From Phycisphaerales bacterium (lineage in GTDB: Bacteria > Planctomycetota > Phycisphaerae > UBA1845 > Fen-1342): DNA of 64,000 nt. Each line of letters starts with the position of its first letter. The first letter of the stretch is position 1. Below the pieces are notes generated by a model. That model had not been told where the DNA came from and did not search any database. It saw nothing but the letters and a program-made list of their open reading frames with translations. The stretch lies in the NCBI GenBank assembly GCA_016716475.1, contig JADJWG010000001.1:248001-312000 (forward strand), in the 5' to 3' direction. Positions 37,808 to 47,549 of this stretch are shown piece after piece. The translations under genes were made by a program, and so were the position numbers.

Positions 37808-38764
37808 GTGGTGTTCATCCTCGGCATTGACGAGGCCGGCTACGGCCCCCTGCTCGGCCCACTGGTGGTCGCAAGCACCCTTTGGGAGGCGGACACCCCA
37901 GAAGCAGACGGCTGGGAACGGCTCGCGGCCGCCGTCTCACAGAAGGCCGACCGTACGGCCGCGCGGCTCCACGTGGCCGACTCCAAGGAGGTCTTCGACC
38001 GCAAACGCGGACCCAGTGTGTTGGAGCGCAGCGTACTCGCCTTCACCCGTGCTGCCGGTCATCAGATTTCCAACGCAGCCGAATTGCTCCAGGAAGTCGC
38101 CAACTGGTCGCACTGTAGATCCGCACTACCGTGGTACGCTGAGCTCACCTCCCTGCCCCTGCCGCTTGACCCACACGGCTCGGCCTACGAGGGCATTGCC
38201 CAGCGCCTCGCGTCCACCATGGCCGCGGCTCATTACCGCTGCGTCGGGCTGCATGCCGCCGTCATGCCGGAGGACCACTACAACCGGCGCGTGGAGCAGA
38301 CGGGTAACAAGGCCGCAATACTGCTGGAGAGCGTACTTCGGCTGATCGACCAAGCTGGGCGGTACGCCGGCGCAACACCGCTGTACATTCATGTCGACCG
38401 CCTGGGCGGACGGAGCGACTATCGGCGGGTGCTCATGCAGGCCTTCCCCGAACACCACCTCGCCGTGCTCGCCACCGGCGACGCCTGTAGTGCCTACCGA
38501 CTGACGTGTGGTACCGCAGCGTGGACGATCGACTTCAGTGTCGGCGGCGAGAATCACCACCTGTCGATCGCATTGGCCAGCATGCTGGCGAAGTACCTCC
38601 GCGAATTGCTGATGACAAGGTTCAATGCGTACTGGAACCAGCACTTGCCGGAACTGCGCTCCACTGCCGGTTACTACACTGACGGCATGCGGTTCATCAC
38701 AGAAATCCGCACCCTGGCCGCCGCGACCGGCCTGCCTGTCGAGCGGTTTGTGCGCTTGCGGTAG
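37808..38764 (+). CDS. Divergent RNase HII-like protein
   Basis: A 318-residue protein starting at GTG. It begins GIDEAGYGPLLGPLVV, the RNase HII motif (usual GIDEAGRGPLAGPVV), giving D8 and E9, and has VADSKEV at 57-62, where family members have DSK. A third acid may be D197 in YIHVDRLGG. The block SIALASMLAKYLRE (253-266) matches the usual 'ASILAKVxRD', but the final catalytic Asp is Glu (E266). The protein is over 100 residues longer than ordinary RNase HII, and the Arg of the GRG loop is Tyr. It may cut RNA-DNA hybrids at ribonucleotides, or have taken another role. Confidence 0.7.
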   Translation: MVFILGIDEAGYGPLLGPLVVASTLWEADTPEADGWERLAAAVSQKADRTAARLHVADSKEVFDRKRGPSVLERSVLAFTRAAGHQISNAAELLQEVANWSHCRSALPWYAELTSLPLPLDPHGSAYEGIAQRLASTMAAAHYRCVGLHAAVMPEDHYNRRVEQTGNKAAILLESVLRLIDQAGRYAGATPLYIHVDRLGGRSDYRRVLMQAFPEHHLAVLATGDACSAYRLTCGTAAWTIDFSVGGENHHLSIALASMLAKYLRELLMTRFNAYWNQHLPELRSTAGYYTDGMRFITEIRTLAAATGLPVERFVRLR

Positions 38765-38856
38765 TTGACCCCTATGTGACAATGTCCACGGTGTGTCGTG
38801 CTTCCCTACGCACCGACATGCCCACGAGCGCAATGCCCCCGCGGATTGGAGACTGC

Positions 38857-41800
38857 ATGCCTGGTTTCGCAATCGGTTCCTTGCGACGAAGGCGCGTATC
38901 GCACGGCGCGCTTTACACTGTACTGTTGCTTGCGGTCGATCTGCCTGTGGCCGCGTCGCAAGACTCCCAACCGCGCGTCTGGAGTCGCGCCGCCGCCCCC
39001 GCGCTGCTGCTGTACCGCAGCGACGATTTCACCGGTGCTTTTCAGGCGGCCGCCGCGCTGCGTAGCAGTGAAGCCAGCCACGCCGCGCGTTTCGATGGCG
39101 CGCTGCTTGAGGCCCTGGCACTGTTGCGCATGCCCGCCCGGGCCGACCGCGTCGAGGGACGCGCCCGGTTGTTCGAGCTTGCGGGTGAGGACCCGAGAGT
39201 ACTGCAGGATGCGGAGTGTCAATTGTCGCTGGGCATCGCGCTCGCAGCGCTGGCCGAAACCGGTCCCGCGCTGGAATGGCTGTCGCTCGCGGCCGAGGGC
39301 TTCGAACACGCAGCACAGACGACCCGGCTCGGGGCCGCCCTGCTGGCGCTGGCCGAGACCTGGTCCTTGCACAATGAATGGCACGAGACACCGCCACGCT
39401 TCGCCCTTCGGCCTCCGGCCAGCTCCGCCGCGGCCGACGCCCTGCGCCGCGCGCAGCTTGCACTTATTGGCCAACGTCTGCGGTCCCTGCCGGGGCTGGC
39501 CGAGACGGTCGTACAGTTCGATCTCGTCCTGGCCGAGTATTACTTTTCCCAGGGGACCGTCGCTGAAGCCGAACACCTGCTCCAACAGCACGCCAGCGCC
39601 GACCCGCCGACTCCGGCCAGCGCCCGCGCCGCGTTGTGCCTGGCACAACATTTCGTCAAGACGGATCGCGTGGCGGAAGCCCTGACACTCTATGGTTGGT
39701 TGTCTCGCAACGCCCCGCCCGAGGCGGGTCGTGCAGCGGACCGCCAGATTCACCAGCTTGCACGGCCGGCGGTGGCACTGCACATCCCGCCCGACGTCCT
39801 GCCCGGCGAGCCCGTCTACCCCGTCGTGCGGGCGCGTGGTTGCCATACCCTCACGCTCGAAGTGCGGCAGTTTGATCTCGCCACTTGGCTCGCAGATCCG
39901 CAGCAGCGCGGTGACGAGAGCACCCTGCCGACGGCGGGCTCGCTGGCTTACCACTGGTCGCACACCGTGCCGGATGCGGCTCCGTACCGCTGGTTCGAAC
40001 TTGGCAGCGGGGATGATTCGCCCCACTTCACGCTTTCGCGGGGCGCTTACGTGATCGCACTTACCGGCACCGACGGCGCCGGCCGCCCCGTAGAAATCAA
40101 GCGCCTACTCATTGCCACGCCCCTGCGGCCCCTCGCCCTCACTGGCGCGCGCCACCTGCTGTTCTGGGCACCCCCCTCCGGTCAATCGAGCACAACTCCG
40201 ACGCCGCTCGAGCTGCGCTTCTGGCTGCAACGGTCGCTTTTCCCTACCGAGTACAGCACCGCCGGAGAATCTTTGCGTATGCCGATTCCCGGCGACGCCG
40301 GCGTGCTCACCGACAAGCGCTGGCTGGCACTGCTCCAGCGCGGCACAGACATTGCGCTTTTGCGGGGCACTCTTGACCGCCAACGTGTCTCCGGCTCACC
40401 CGTGCCCTACGCAGCGCTCGCCTCCGCGCCAGGCGTGGTGTCGGCGGACGGACGACTGCGCCTCGCAGGGCAATTGCTCCCTCCGCTCGGTCATGCGGAA
40501 CTGCCAGACCTGCAACTCGACCTGATCGCCACCAACGCGCTGGATGACATCGTGCTGGATCTCCCGCTCCTGGCAGAGCCCGACGGCATCTTCCAGTTCG
40601 ATCTCCCGGTCGACGCGGAATGGGAGCGCTCGCACCTGCGCTTCACCCTGCGCCAGGATGGCCGTGTCCTGCCGAACCCCCTGGGGCGCGTCACCGCGGC
40701 CGTTGCCACTTCGCACGAATCCCCCTTGCGCGTGCGCATCTCTACCCCTCCACACTCCGCAGGATTCCTGACACCGCTCAAGGGCACGATGACGGCCGCC
40801 TATGCCTGGGGCACGCCCGCGGCCCACCTCCGAATGGATGTGCAAGTGCATGCCCTGCATCTGCCCGAGAGCGGCCCGCCGAATCCGGGGCTGGTCGCTG
40901 CCGTCCTGCGCCAGGCGGATTGGGGCGATGCCCGTGGTCGACTACCGTTCGAGTTCTCGCCGGAGGCCCTGCGGGCGGCGGAACCGGAGTTCGGCAGTTA
41001 CCTTACCCCGGTCGCCTACAGTCTCCGGGCCAGTGCGAACGACTGGTCCGGCCACCAAAACACCTGGTCCACCCATGCCGTGCATGGCGGTGATCCGAAT
41101 GGCCATGCCTGGTTGTTGAGGGTGCCCACCGATCACCCGCCGCGGCAGCACTTCATCGTCGGCTGGTTCAGCGTTGATCCAGTTGTTCGTCAAGATCCGG
41201 CTGCTGTCACGATCACACTGGACAATGCAGTCGTTGCAACTCTGCCACTGCGACCGCATGAAGGCGGGCTCGCCACTGGTCCCTGGTCCCCGGCTGCACC
41301 TGGAAGCTATACCGCCAGCATGCGTATCGAGCGCGTGTCGGGACCGCCGCTCGTCGCGGAGGATACGTTTGAAGTCGCCCCTGCCGCACTCGCGACACCC
41401 GCTGCGCAGGCACCTCAGTTCAGCGCTGAGCGCACCTTCATCGATGGCGAATCAGCCGTACGGATTCGCATCCGTGGCGCCACGGTCGGCCCATGGCTCG
41501 TCGTTGTAGAGGACGGCGATCCGCTTGCGTTTGCAACGGTGTACACGCCCACCGGCGACGCTGACTTGTGGCTGCCTGTGGCGCACAACGCGTTGCGCCC
41601 CACTCGGTGCCTGTTCTTCACCGGCTTGGAGCGCCCATCCCTCGTGGCAACCGTGCGTTGTGAACCTTCCGCCGCGCACCGGCTTGAACTTCAGCTTCAA
41701 CCGGCGAACGAACCCTGGCCCGGATCGGCCGTACAGATCCGCCTCACGCGGCCGGACGGCACGTTCCCCCCCGACGACACGCCCGTGTATGCCCGCCTCG

Positions 41801-43026
41801 ATGACGGTCGACAGAGCGGTGCGGCGTACGGCTTCGTGGCGCCACACGAGCAACTCGTCCGGGCACAGTTAGAAATGGGTGGTCCCCATGAGGCCATCCT
41901 GCCTGCGGACGGGGCCGACACACAGCAAGTCGACCCCGAGCTGTTGCTCGACACGACCTTGCGAGAGACCTTCTTCGCGGGAACCCCGCTCTGGCACGAG
42001 ATCACCCGCCTTAAGAATGGTTCAGCGAATCTGCATGTGCCAGAACCGCACTACCGCGGTCACTTCCGCCTGCAGGTTGTCGCGCTGGATCCGCTCGGCG
42101 GTGCGAGTGTGGCGGAAGCGCTGCTGGCCACACCTGGACGCGTACACCTCGAACTAGCGCTGCCGACTCCGCTGACGGTTGGCGATCGGGCTCTCGGCAC
42201 CATGGAGATCCTGAACGAACGTTCGGACGCCATCAAGTCCACCAGTACGATCACAACCCCGCCGGGCTTGCGGATCGACGCCTACCGCGTGGCGGACGAA
42301 CCTTGGGTTACTGTCGAGCGTGCCCCCCTTGTGATCCCATTGCAGTTAGCTGCGTCTTCCGAGGCGCGCGTGCTGCTGCGTTTCGTCGCAGAAGCTGCGA
42401 CCGAGGGTGACGTGAGCGCCTCCGTCTACACCGGGGCCGACACCTCAGGCGAATTGCTGGCCACAGCACAGGCCGCCGCCGTCGCTGTTCTCCCGGAGGC
42501 GGTTCCGACACCTGACACGGCTGCGGTTACCGTTTTTCGGACCATCATCGTCCGTACGCCACAGACGAATGGGGGCGGCACAGGCCACCGCACCGACGAT
42601 GATTTCGGTACGCGGCTCGAGCAGCCCTTGGGGTCGAGCACTCCCCGCGTTTGGCGACAGGAGACCTGGCGCCCCGGCATGGTTCTGCGACCGGGGCAGT
42701 TGCTGCATGTGATCGAGCAGGTCGATGCCGCGGCGATCACCGGTGAACTCCGCTGGCGCCAGCGGGTGCCCGCAACCTGTCAGCCCGCGTCGTTCCTGCC
42801 CGCCGGCGGCCGTTCGAATTGGCAACGTGGCCCTGACGATGGCGATGCCTTGACTTTTGTCGTGCGCCCCGGCCCAAGTCACAATTACGAGTGGGAGTAT
42901 GTTCTCGCGGTGGTACGGCCGGGGGACTGTGCCTTGCCGACACCCGCCGGCACGAACGACAACGGTACGTTCCAGGTACGAACGGACCCCGGCGATTTGC
43001 GATTGCTCGTTGAGGAAGTTCCGTAG
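38857..43026 (+). CDS. Very large secreted protein, alpha-2-macroglobulin-like without visible thioester
   Basis: A 1389-residue exported protein. GGAG lies 6-7 nt before ATG 38857; the signal peptide is SLRRRRVSHGALYTVLLLAV, cut near AAS-QD. Residues about 40-300 look like degenerate TPR helices. From about 310 on the protein is mostly beta, with blocks that follow bacterial alpha-2-macroglobulins: LTLEVRQFDLATWLAD, ESAVRIRIRG (about 864), LDTTLRETFFAGTPLW (about 1030), and LPTPLTVGDRALGTMEILNE (about 1103), the place of the '.LPRFL.VGD...L...V.N' segment. The usual thioester CxEQ and its helical domain are not found, so any protease trapping would be non-covalent. Family membership is inferred from these patterns. 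Confidence 0.55.
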   Translation: MPGFAIGSLRRRRVSHGALYTVLLLAVDLPVAASQDSQPRVWSRAAAPALLLYRSDDFTGAFQAAAALRSSEASHAARFDGALLEALALLRMPARADRVEGRARLFELAGEDPRVLQDAECQLSLGIALAALAETGPALEWLSLAAEGFEHAAQTTRLGAALLALAETWSLHNEWHETPPRFALRPPASSAAADALRRAQLALIGQRLRSLPGLAETVVQFDLVLAEYYFSQGTVAEAEHLLQQHASADPPTPASARAALCLAQHFVKTDRVAEALTLYGWLSRNAPPEAGRAADRQIHQLARPAVALHIPPDVLPGEPVYPVVRARGCHTLTLEVRQFDLATWLADPQQRGDESTLPTAGSLAYHWSHTVPDAAPYRWFELGSGDDSPHFTLSRGAYVIALTGTDGAGRPVEIKRLLIATPLRPLALTGARHLLFWAPPSGQSSTTPTPLELRFWLQRSLFPTEYSTAGESLRMPIPGDAGVLTDKRWLALLQRGTDIALLRGTLDRQRVSGSPVPYAALASAPGVVSADGRLRLAGQLLPPLGHAELPDLQLDLIATNALDDIVLDLPLLAEPDGIFQFDLPVDAEWERSHLRFTLRQDGRVLPNPLGRVTAAVATSHESPLRVRISTPPHSAGFLTPLKGTMTAAYAWGTPAAHLRMDVQVHALHLPESGPPNPGLVAAVLRQADWGDARGRLPFEFSPEALRAAEPEFGSYLTPVAYSLRASANDWSGHQNTWSTHAVHGGDPNGHAWLLRVPTDHPPRQHFIVGWFSVDPVVRQDPAAVTITLDNAVVATLPLRPHEGGLATGPWSPAAPGSYTASMRIERVSGPPLVAEDTFEVAPAALATPAAQAPQFSAERTFIDGESAVRIRIRGATVGPWLVVVEDGDPLAFATVYTPTGDADLWLPVAHNALRPTRCLFFTGLERPSLVATVRCEPSAAHRLELQLQPANEPWPGSAVQIRLTRPDGTFPPDDTPVYARLDDGRQSGAAYGFVAPHEQLVRAQLEMGGPHEAILPADGADTQQVDPELLLDTTLRETFFAGTPLWHEITRLKNGSANLHVPEPHYRGHFRLQVVALDPLGGASVAEALLATPGRVHLELALPTPLTVGDRALGTMEILNERSDAIKSTSTITTPPGLRIDAYRVADEPWVTVERAPLVIPLQLAASSEARVLLRFVAEAATEGDVSASVYTGADTSGELLATAQAAAVAVLPEAVPTPDTAAVTVFRTIIVRTPQTNGGGTGHRTDDDFGTRLEQPLGSSTPRVWRQETWRPGMVLRPGQLLHVIEQVDAAAITGELRWRQRVPATCQPASFLPAGGRSNWQRGPDDGDALTFVVRPGPSHNYEWEYVLAVVRPGDCALPTPAGTNDNGTFQVRTDPGDLRLLVEEVP

Positions 43027-43406
43027 CCCGTCCGAAGGGGAGTGCGAACCCCGCTCAGGCGTGAGCCGCGAATACCCCTCACGAATCAAGGCGATTCACT
43101 GACGGAATTTCGTCGACCTGCGGATCCCGTATCGCTGCGGGAACTTTTTCGGCGTCCCAGCGTCAGTTACACGGTGGCATGTTATTGCGTCCCGATCCTC
43201 GGCGGGCTAGACTCCGCCCAAACCGGCGAACCGGTGGGAGCCACACAAGGTACGCCCAAAATCGGCCTCATACGTTTCATCCATCCCGACCGGTTGTGTG
43301 TGGCTCGGTGTGTGTGGATGGTCGCCTGGAGCAAGCGCCTGGAGGTGCCCGGGTGACGGGCTGGCCGCACGACTGCGGCCGGTACCTGCAACGTAAGGAG
43401 ATCCAG
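43027..43406 (+). other. 380-nt spacer before the secretin gene
   Basis: I see no gene here. A promoter-like pair lies at 43185-43213, and AAGGAG at 43395-43400 is the ribosome site of the next gene. The reading frame of that gene extends upstream here, but the translation lacks protein-like character. Confidence 0.5.
43185..43213 (+). promoter_or_regulatory. Possible promoter of the TPR/secretin gene
   Basis: TTGCGT (43185-43190), a 17-nt spacer, TAGACT (43208-43213). Modest matches in both boxes, spacing ideal; leader about 190 nt. Confidence 0.4.
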
Positions 43407-44600
43407 ATGTCAGAGGTGGTGCGCTTCTGGAAGGTCGCCGTGCTGGTCGCGGCGGTGGCCGTCGTCCCGTTGGCCGCAGCCGCGGACGATGGCGAACAGT
43501 TGCAGGTCGCGCTCGACCTGTTCGAGAAACAAGAGTATACGGCGGCTCAGGAGGTCGCTCTGACCGTGCAGCGGGAAGAGCTCTCCGCGGAGGCCCAGCA
43601 GAAGCTGGAGAACCTCTTGCAGGAGCTCCCCTTGGCGATTCAGGGCGCTGAAAAAGCCGCTCAGGATCTCGCGGCTGCGGATGCGGCTTACGAGGCCGGA
43701 GAGTGGGCGGCCGCGCTCGCGCTGTATGAGAGCGTCCGGGCTAACCGCTATGCGCCCCGGAGCCAAAGCGAGCACATCGAGGTGCAGGCCGCACGCATCA
43801 CCGAAAAGCAGCGCCTGGCCGACGCTGCAAAGCCAACCGGCACTTTGGAACCCCCGGCACCGGTGGATGAACCGGCGGATGAGCCCGTCACTCCCGCAGA
43901 TGATGCACCGATCGCCGACGTCGTGCCGCCCACCCTCTCACCGCCGGATGCCCCACGCCCGCTCTCAACTCCCGCAGACGAAATGCGTTTGCGCAACGAT
44001 CTGCTCTGGCAACGGGCGGTGGCGGCAGCCGAGCGTGAAGCAGCGAACGCCCGCACGGCCATGGCCGGGAAGGACTTCGAATCCGCCCGGCGGCATGTTG
44101 TTACGGCCTTGCAGGCCATCGAGCAAAGCGCTCGCTATGCCGATCCACTCTCGAAGTACGAAGACGCCCGCGCTGCCATTGTGGCCCTGCGCGACGAGGT
44201 CGATCGCAGCGCCCGCCAGTTCCAGCAGGAACAGAACGTCCAGACCCAGGAAGAAGTCGCAGAGCGTGTGCGGATTCGGGCCGAGGCCCAACGGCGTGCC
44301 CGCGACGAAAAGGTCGCCCAGTTGCTGACCTCGGCCGAGCAGCTCCGCGCCGAGCGCCGCTTCGACGAGGCGGCCGACGTACTGCGGCAGGTGCTCGTCA
44401 TCGATCCGACCAGCATCGAAGCGCAGATGCAGCTCAAGTGGGCTGAGACCCTGGCTTCGGTCGCCCGTCAGGACCGCTGGCAGCGGGATCTCGGACGGCA
44501 GCAGCCCCTCGGCCCTCCAGACCGCGGAAGACGCCCTCATTCCATGGGATGTCGATGTCATGTACCCGAGCAACTGGCTCGCGCTTTCCGCGCGGCGTGA
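43407..44600 (+). CDS. TPR-containing N-terminal part of a split secretin protein
   Basis: About 397 residues starting MSEVVRFWKV behind AAGGAG (6 nt spacing), with a signal peptide ending near AAAADD. It holds TPR-like helices (LFEKQEYTAAQEVAL, YEAGEWAAALALYESV), a Pro-rich linker (about 150-190) and a coiled coil with a TPR (ERRFDEAADVLRQVLVIDPT). The frame then ends in about 30 residues of unlikely sequence. In the next frame the text continues as SALQTAEDALIPWDVDV, followed by MYPSNW of the downstream gene. Removing one C from CCCC at 44505-44508 joins the two into a single protein of about 991 residues. I regard this as one gene, broken by a frameshift or by a sequence error. Confidence 0.75.
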   Translation: MSEVVRFWKVAVLVAAVAVVPLAAAADDGEQLQVALDLFEKQEYTAAQEVALTVQREELSAEAQQKLENLLQELPLAIQGAEKAAQDLAAADAAYEAGEWAAALALYESVRANRYAPRSQSEHIEVQAARITEKQRLADAAKPTGTLEPPAPVDEPADEPVTPADDAPIADVVPPTLSPPDAPRPLSTPADEMRLRNDLLWQRAVAAAEREAANARTAMAGKDFESARRHVVTALQAIEQSARYADPLSKYEDARAAIVALRDEVDRSARQFQQEQNVQTQEEVAERVRIRAEAQRRARDEKVAQLLTSAEQLRAERRFDEAADVLRQVLVIDPTSIEAQMQLKWAETLASVARQDRWQRDLGRQQPLGPPDRGRRPHSMGCRCHVPEQLARAFRAA

Positions 44601-46383
44601 CGCTCTCGGCGTCAGCACCGGCCAGGACCTCGAAGATGTCGAGCTGAATCGCCAACTCGACCTTCAGTTGCCGGAGGTACGCTTCGCCGAGACGCCTTTT
44701 GAGCAGGTGATGGACTTCCTGGGCGAGCTCACCAAGGTCAACCTCGTCGTCGAGTGGCAGGACCTAGTTGACGCCGGCATCGAACGCGATGCGCCAATCA
44801 CTCTTCAGCTCAGCAACGTGTCTTTCCGCCAGGTGCTGCGGCAGGTTCTTTCGCAGGTCGGTCGCGATACCCCGGTGGCTTTCACCGTGGCCGACGGCCT
44901 CTTGCGGATTGCCACAAAGGAAAAACTCGACCGCGACAAGCTCGTGCTGATCTACGACATTCGCGATCTGCTTGTGCGTCTTCCGCGTGCCCGACAGGAT
45001 CAGGGTTTCGACGTGACCCAGGGTCTCGGCCAGGGCGGCGGCGGTGGCGGCGGCGGTGGCATGTTCGGCCAGGGCAACCAGCAGCAGGACCAGGGTCAGG
45101 ATGACCAGGATCCATACGGCGGCGGCCCGGGTGGGGCTCTCGTTCAGCAAATCATGGACATCATCCGGCAGACCGTTGAGCCGGATTCCTGGCGCGAAAC
45201 CGGTGGCGGCGATGGTTCCATCCGCGACCTCAGCGGCCAGTTGATCGTTTACAATACATCGGATGCCCATCGCCAGGTTGCGGACTTGCTCTCGCAGCTA
45301 CGGGCCTCAAGGGCCTTGCAGGTCAGCGTCGAGACACGCTTCCTGAACGTCGTCGCCAACTTCCTCGAGGAGTTCGGTGTCGATCTTGACTTCGTCTTCA
45401 ACCAGGGCAGCGCGGGCTTTGACCCGGCCATCGGACCCACCGGCGGGGTGATCACCGATCCCGCCACGGGCGCCGTCACCCTGATCCCGCGCGGATTCTC
45501 ACGCTCGGGCGTGATTCCGGCCGTGCCCAACTTCGGCGTGCCGCTCAACATCGGCACCATTCCCCAGCAGCCCTACGGGCAGGCCGGTTTTGTACCCACC
45601 GGCACCGGCATCCTGCCGCAAATCAGCTCCATGACGCCGATCACGGCGCAGCAGAATTCGCTCGCGCTGGTGACGCCGACCATCGGCACCGGCGTACCGG
45701 GCTCCTTTGCTTCGGCCGCTGCCCTGTCCCCGGCCCTGAGCATTGCGGGCTCCTTCCTTGACAACCTCCAGGTGGACTTCCTGATCCGCGCTACGCAGGC
45801 CAATCAACGCTCCAGCATCGTGCAGGCCCCCCGCCTCGTGCTCTTTAACGGCCAGGCCTCTACCATTGCCGTTGGTCGAAGTCGCTCGTACGTCGCGAGT
45901 CTGCGGCCGAGTCTGGCCGAAGGTGCGGTCGGTTTCGAGCCGGAAATTGAAGAAGCCGAAGCGGGCGTGTCGATCTGGGTCGAGGCGATCATCAGCGCGG
46001 ACCGCAAGTACGTGACACTTTCGCTCCGCGTGCAGCAGCGCGATGAGCCGACGTTTGAACGGTTTGAAGTGCAGCGCGCCAGTGGTAACTCCCCTGGGGC
46101 GTTCATCCTGCTGCCCGAAACGTCTTTCGCTGTCGTCCAAACGACCGTGTCGATTCCCGACGGAGGTACCGTGCTGCTGGGCGGGCTGAAGCAGGTCGGT
46201 GAGGTCGAAGTCGATGCCGGTGTACCTATTCTGAGCAAGATCCCCGTGCTGAAGCGTGCCTTTTCAAACCAGACGCTGGTCAAGGACACGCGCACCCTGT
46301 TGATCCTGGTGAAGTCGAAGATCATCATCCAGCAGGAGGCCGAGGACGACGCCTTCCCGACGCTGACGCGGGCGCCCCTGTAA
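44560..46383 (+). CDS. Secretin-domain (GspD/PulD-like) C-terminal part of the split gene
   Basis: 607 residues from the first ATG in frame, but the real protein probably begins upstream at 43407. Residues 30-115 look like an STN/N-domain (FAETPFEQVMDFLGELTKVNLV); 155-190 is a Gly/Gln-rich linker; 200-270 another N-domain; and 400-600 the secretin beta-barrel: QANQRSSIVQAPRLVLFNGQ, VSIPDGGTVLLGGLK, GVPILSKIPVLKRAF. Secretins form outer-membrane rings in type II secretion, type IV pili and related systems. The TPR plus secretin combination is, as far as I recall, common in planctomycetes. Other secretion genes are absent; a prepilin-type gene is about 13 kb away. Confidence 0.85.
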   Translation: MYPSNWLALSARRDALGVSTGQDLEDVELNRQLDLQLPEVRFAETPFEQVMDFLGELTKVNLVVEWQDLVDAGIERDAPITLQLSNVSFRQVLRQVLSQVGRDTPVAFTVADGLLRIATKEKLDRDKLVLIYDIRDLLVRLPRARQDQGFDVTQGLGQGGGGGGGGGMFGQGNQQQDQGQDDQDPYGGGPGGALVQQIMDIIRQTVEPDSWRETGGGDGSIRDLSGQLIVYNTSDAHRQVADLLSQLRASRALQVSVETRFLNVVANFLEEFGVDLDFVFNQGSAGFDPAIGPTGGVITDPATGAVTLIPRGFSRSGVIPAVPNFGVPLNIGTIPQQPYGQAGFVPTGTGILPQISSMTPITAQQNSLALVTPTIGTGVPGSFASAAALSPALSIAGSFLDNLQVDFLIRATQANQRSSIVQAPRLVLFNGQASTIAVGRSRSYVASLRPSLAEGAVGFEPEIEEAEAGVSIWVEAIISADRKYVTLSLRVQQRDEPTFERFEVQRASGNSPGAFILLPETSFAVVQTTVSIPDGGTVLLGGLKQVGEVEVDAGVPILSKIPVLKRAFSNQTLVKDTRTLLILVKSKIIIQQEAEDDAFPTLTRAPL

Positions 46384-46417
46384 AACCGTCCGCTAGCCGA
46401 TTTGAGGAGTTGCGGAT

Positions 46418-46457
46418 GCACGCCCGTTGCCGGTTTCGGCAGCGGGCGTGTGCTTTT
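46418..46457 (+). terminator. Rho-independent terminator after the secretin gene
   Basis: CACGCCCGTTGCCG pairs with CGGCAGCGGGCGTG around GTTT, a 14-bp stem with one wobble, followed by TGCTTTT. It lies 35 nt past the stop codon and separates the YdjY gene. Confidence 0.82.
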
Positions 46458-46500
46458 CGCCTGCGACCCGTCATGGGCCCGCGCTCCCAACGGAGTTGAC

Positions 46501-47418
46501 ATGAGTTCCGGCCTGCTGTTCGTCGTTCTCGGTGCGGGCGCTTTACTCCCCAGTCCCCCGGACACAATCCCCTCCACGGCGGCTGCAACACCACCGGCCA
46601 CACTTCGGCCATTCCAGCCGGGTGTGTGGATTGACTGGACGGCGCAGACCGTTGAGGTTGAGACGCGGGTCGTGCTCCGTTCCGGACCGCTCGAATTCTT
46701 CGCCTGCTGGCCGGGCAAGGAGCACGAGAGCATCCTGCGGTTCGAGGCGGCCGCGCTGCACGTCTTTCTCGCCCTCGGACTGGTCGGTTTGGAACCGGGC
46801 AATCCGCCCCGCTGGAACGAGGCCGCCGGACGCTTCGACGATCCCTCTGGTGCGCGCCTCGACCTCCTCGTAAGGTGGCAGGCCGATGGCGTGGAGCACG
46901 AGGCCGATGCCTACGAATGGCTGCGCGCCGTGGAGTACGGGCGCACACCGCTTCCGCGTCCTTGGATTTTCGCCGGTTCCTTGCGGCTTTCGGACGGCGA
47001 CCTCGCGGCGCAGCGCAGCGGCGTCGGGATTGCCTTGGTGGATTTCCCCGACAGCTTGATCGCCTACTCGCGCCGCTTCCCCAGTCGCTACGGCGCCCTA
47101 TGGGCAGAGGTGCATACACCCGCGGTCCCACCGGAGGGTACCCCGGTGCGGTTGCGCATCCGCGCTGCAGCGGCACTGCACCCCGCGGTGGAGCTCGACG
47201 CGCTCGGCGATGCGCATCTGGAGGGTCGTTACTGCCCACCCGAGGACCTGCTCGACATCCTGCGACACACACACGCGCAGAATTCAATCGCACCCCTCAG
47301 CATCCGAACACGCGGCACCTTGCGATCGGATGTCGAATTGTGGCGCGTGCGGCTGAAGAGCGCGGGCCTGCCGTCCGATTGGGTGCGGTTCGTGGCGGTG
47401 GAGCCTGGCGGCGTGTGA
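46501..47418 (+). CDS. YdjY-domain secreted protein
   Basis: A 305-residue protein. The start at ATG 46501 has GGAG 6 nt upstream, and the first 20 residues form a hydrophobic signal-like segment. The YdjY domain follows: a strand region, then ACWPGKEHESILRFEAAALHVFLALGLVGLEPG (about 80-112), where 'KEHES' and 'ALGLxPG' are the hallmarks. The C-terminal half is mixed alpha/beta without a known motif. YdjY domains are frequent in planctomycete secreted proteins; the function is unknown. It lies just past the secretin terminator. Confidence 0.75.
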   Translation: MSSGLLFVVLGAGALLPSPPDTIPSTAAATPPATLRPFQPGVWIDWTAQTVEVETRVVLRSGPLEFFACWPGKEHESILRFEAAALHVFLALGLVGLEPGNPPRWNEAAGRFDDPSGARLDLLVRWQADGVEHEADAYEWLRAVEYGRTPLPRPWIFAGSLRLSDGDLAAQRSGVGIALVDFPDSLIAYSRRFPSRYGALWAEVHTPAVPPEGTPVRLRIRAAAALHPAVELDALGDAHLEGRYCPPEDLLDILRHTHAQNSIAPLSIRTRGTLRSDVELWRVRLKSAGLPSDWVRFVAVEPGGV

Positions 47419-47549
47419 CTGCGGGCATGCGAGCACAAGACCGGAGCGGACGATCGTCTCGCACCCCTCTCACATGGTCACTGACCTGCGACCAGTTCAT
47501 CGCCGGCAGTTCGCAAACGACTCCCCCACCTCACTTACGTTCGATTCCG

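Noticed and set aside
38806..40026. Minus-strand frame opposite the alpha-2-macroglobulin-like gene
   Set aside because: Low-complexity Arg/Gly/Gln text, no ribosome site; the plus-strand gene has a signal peptide and a Shine-Dalgarno sequence.
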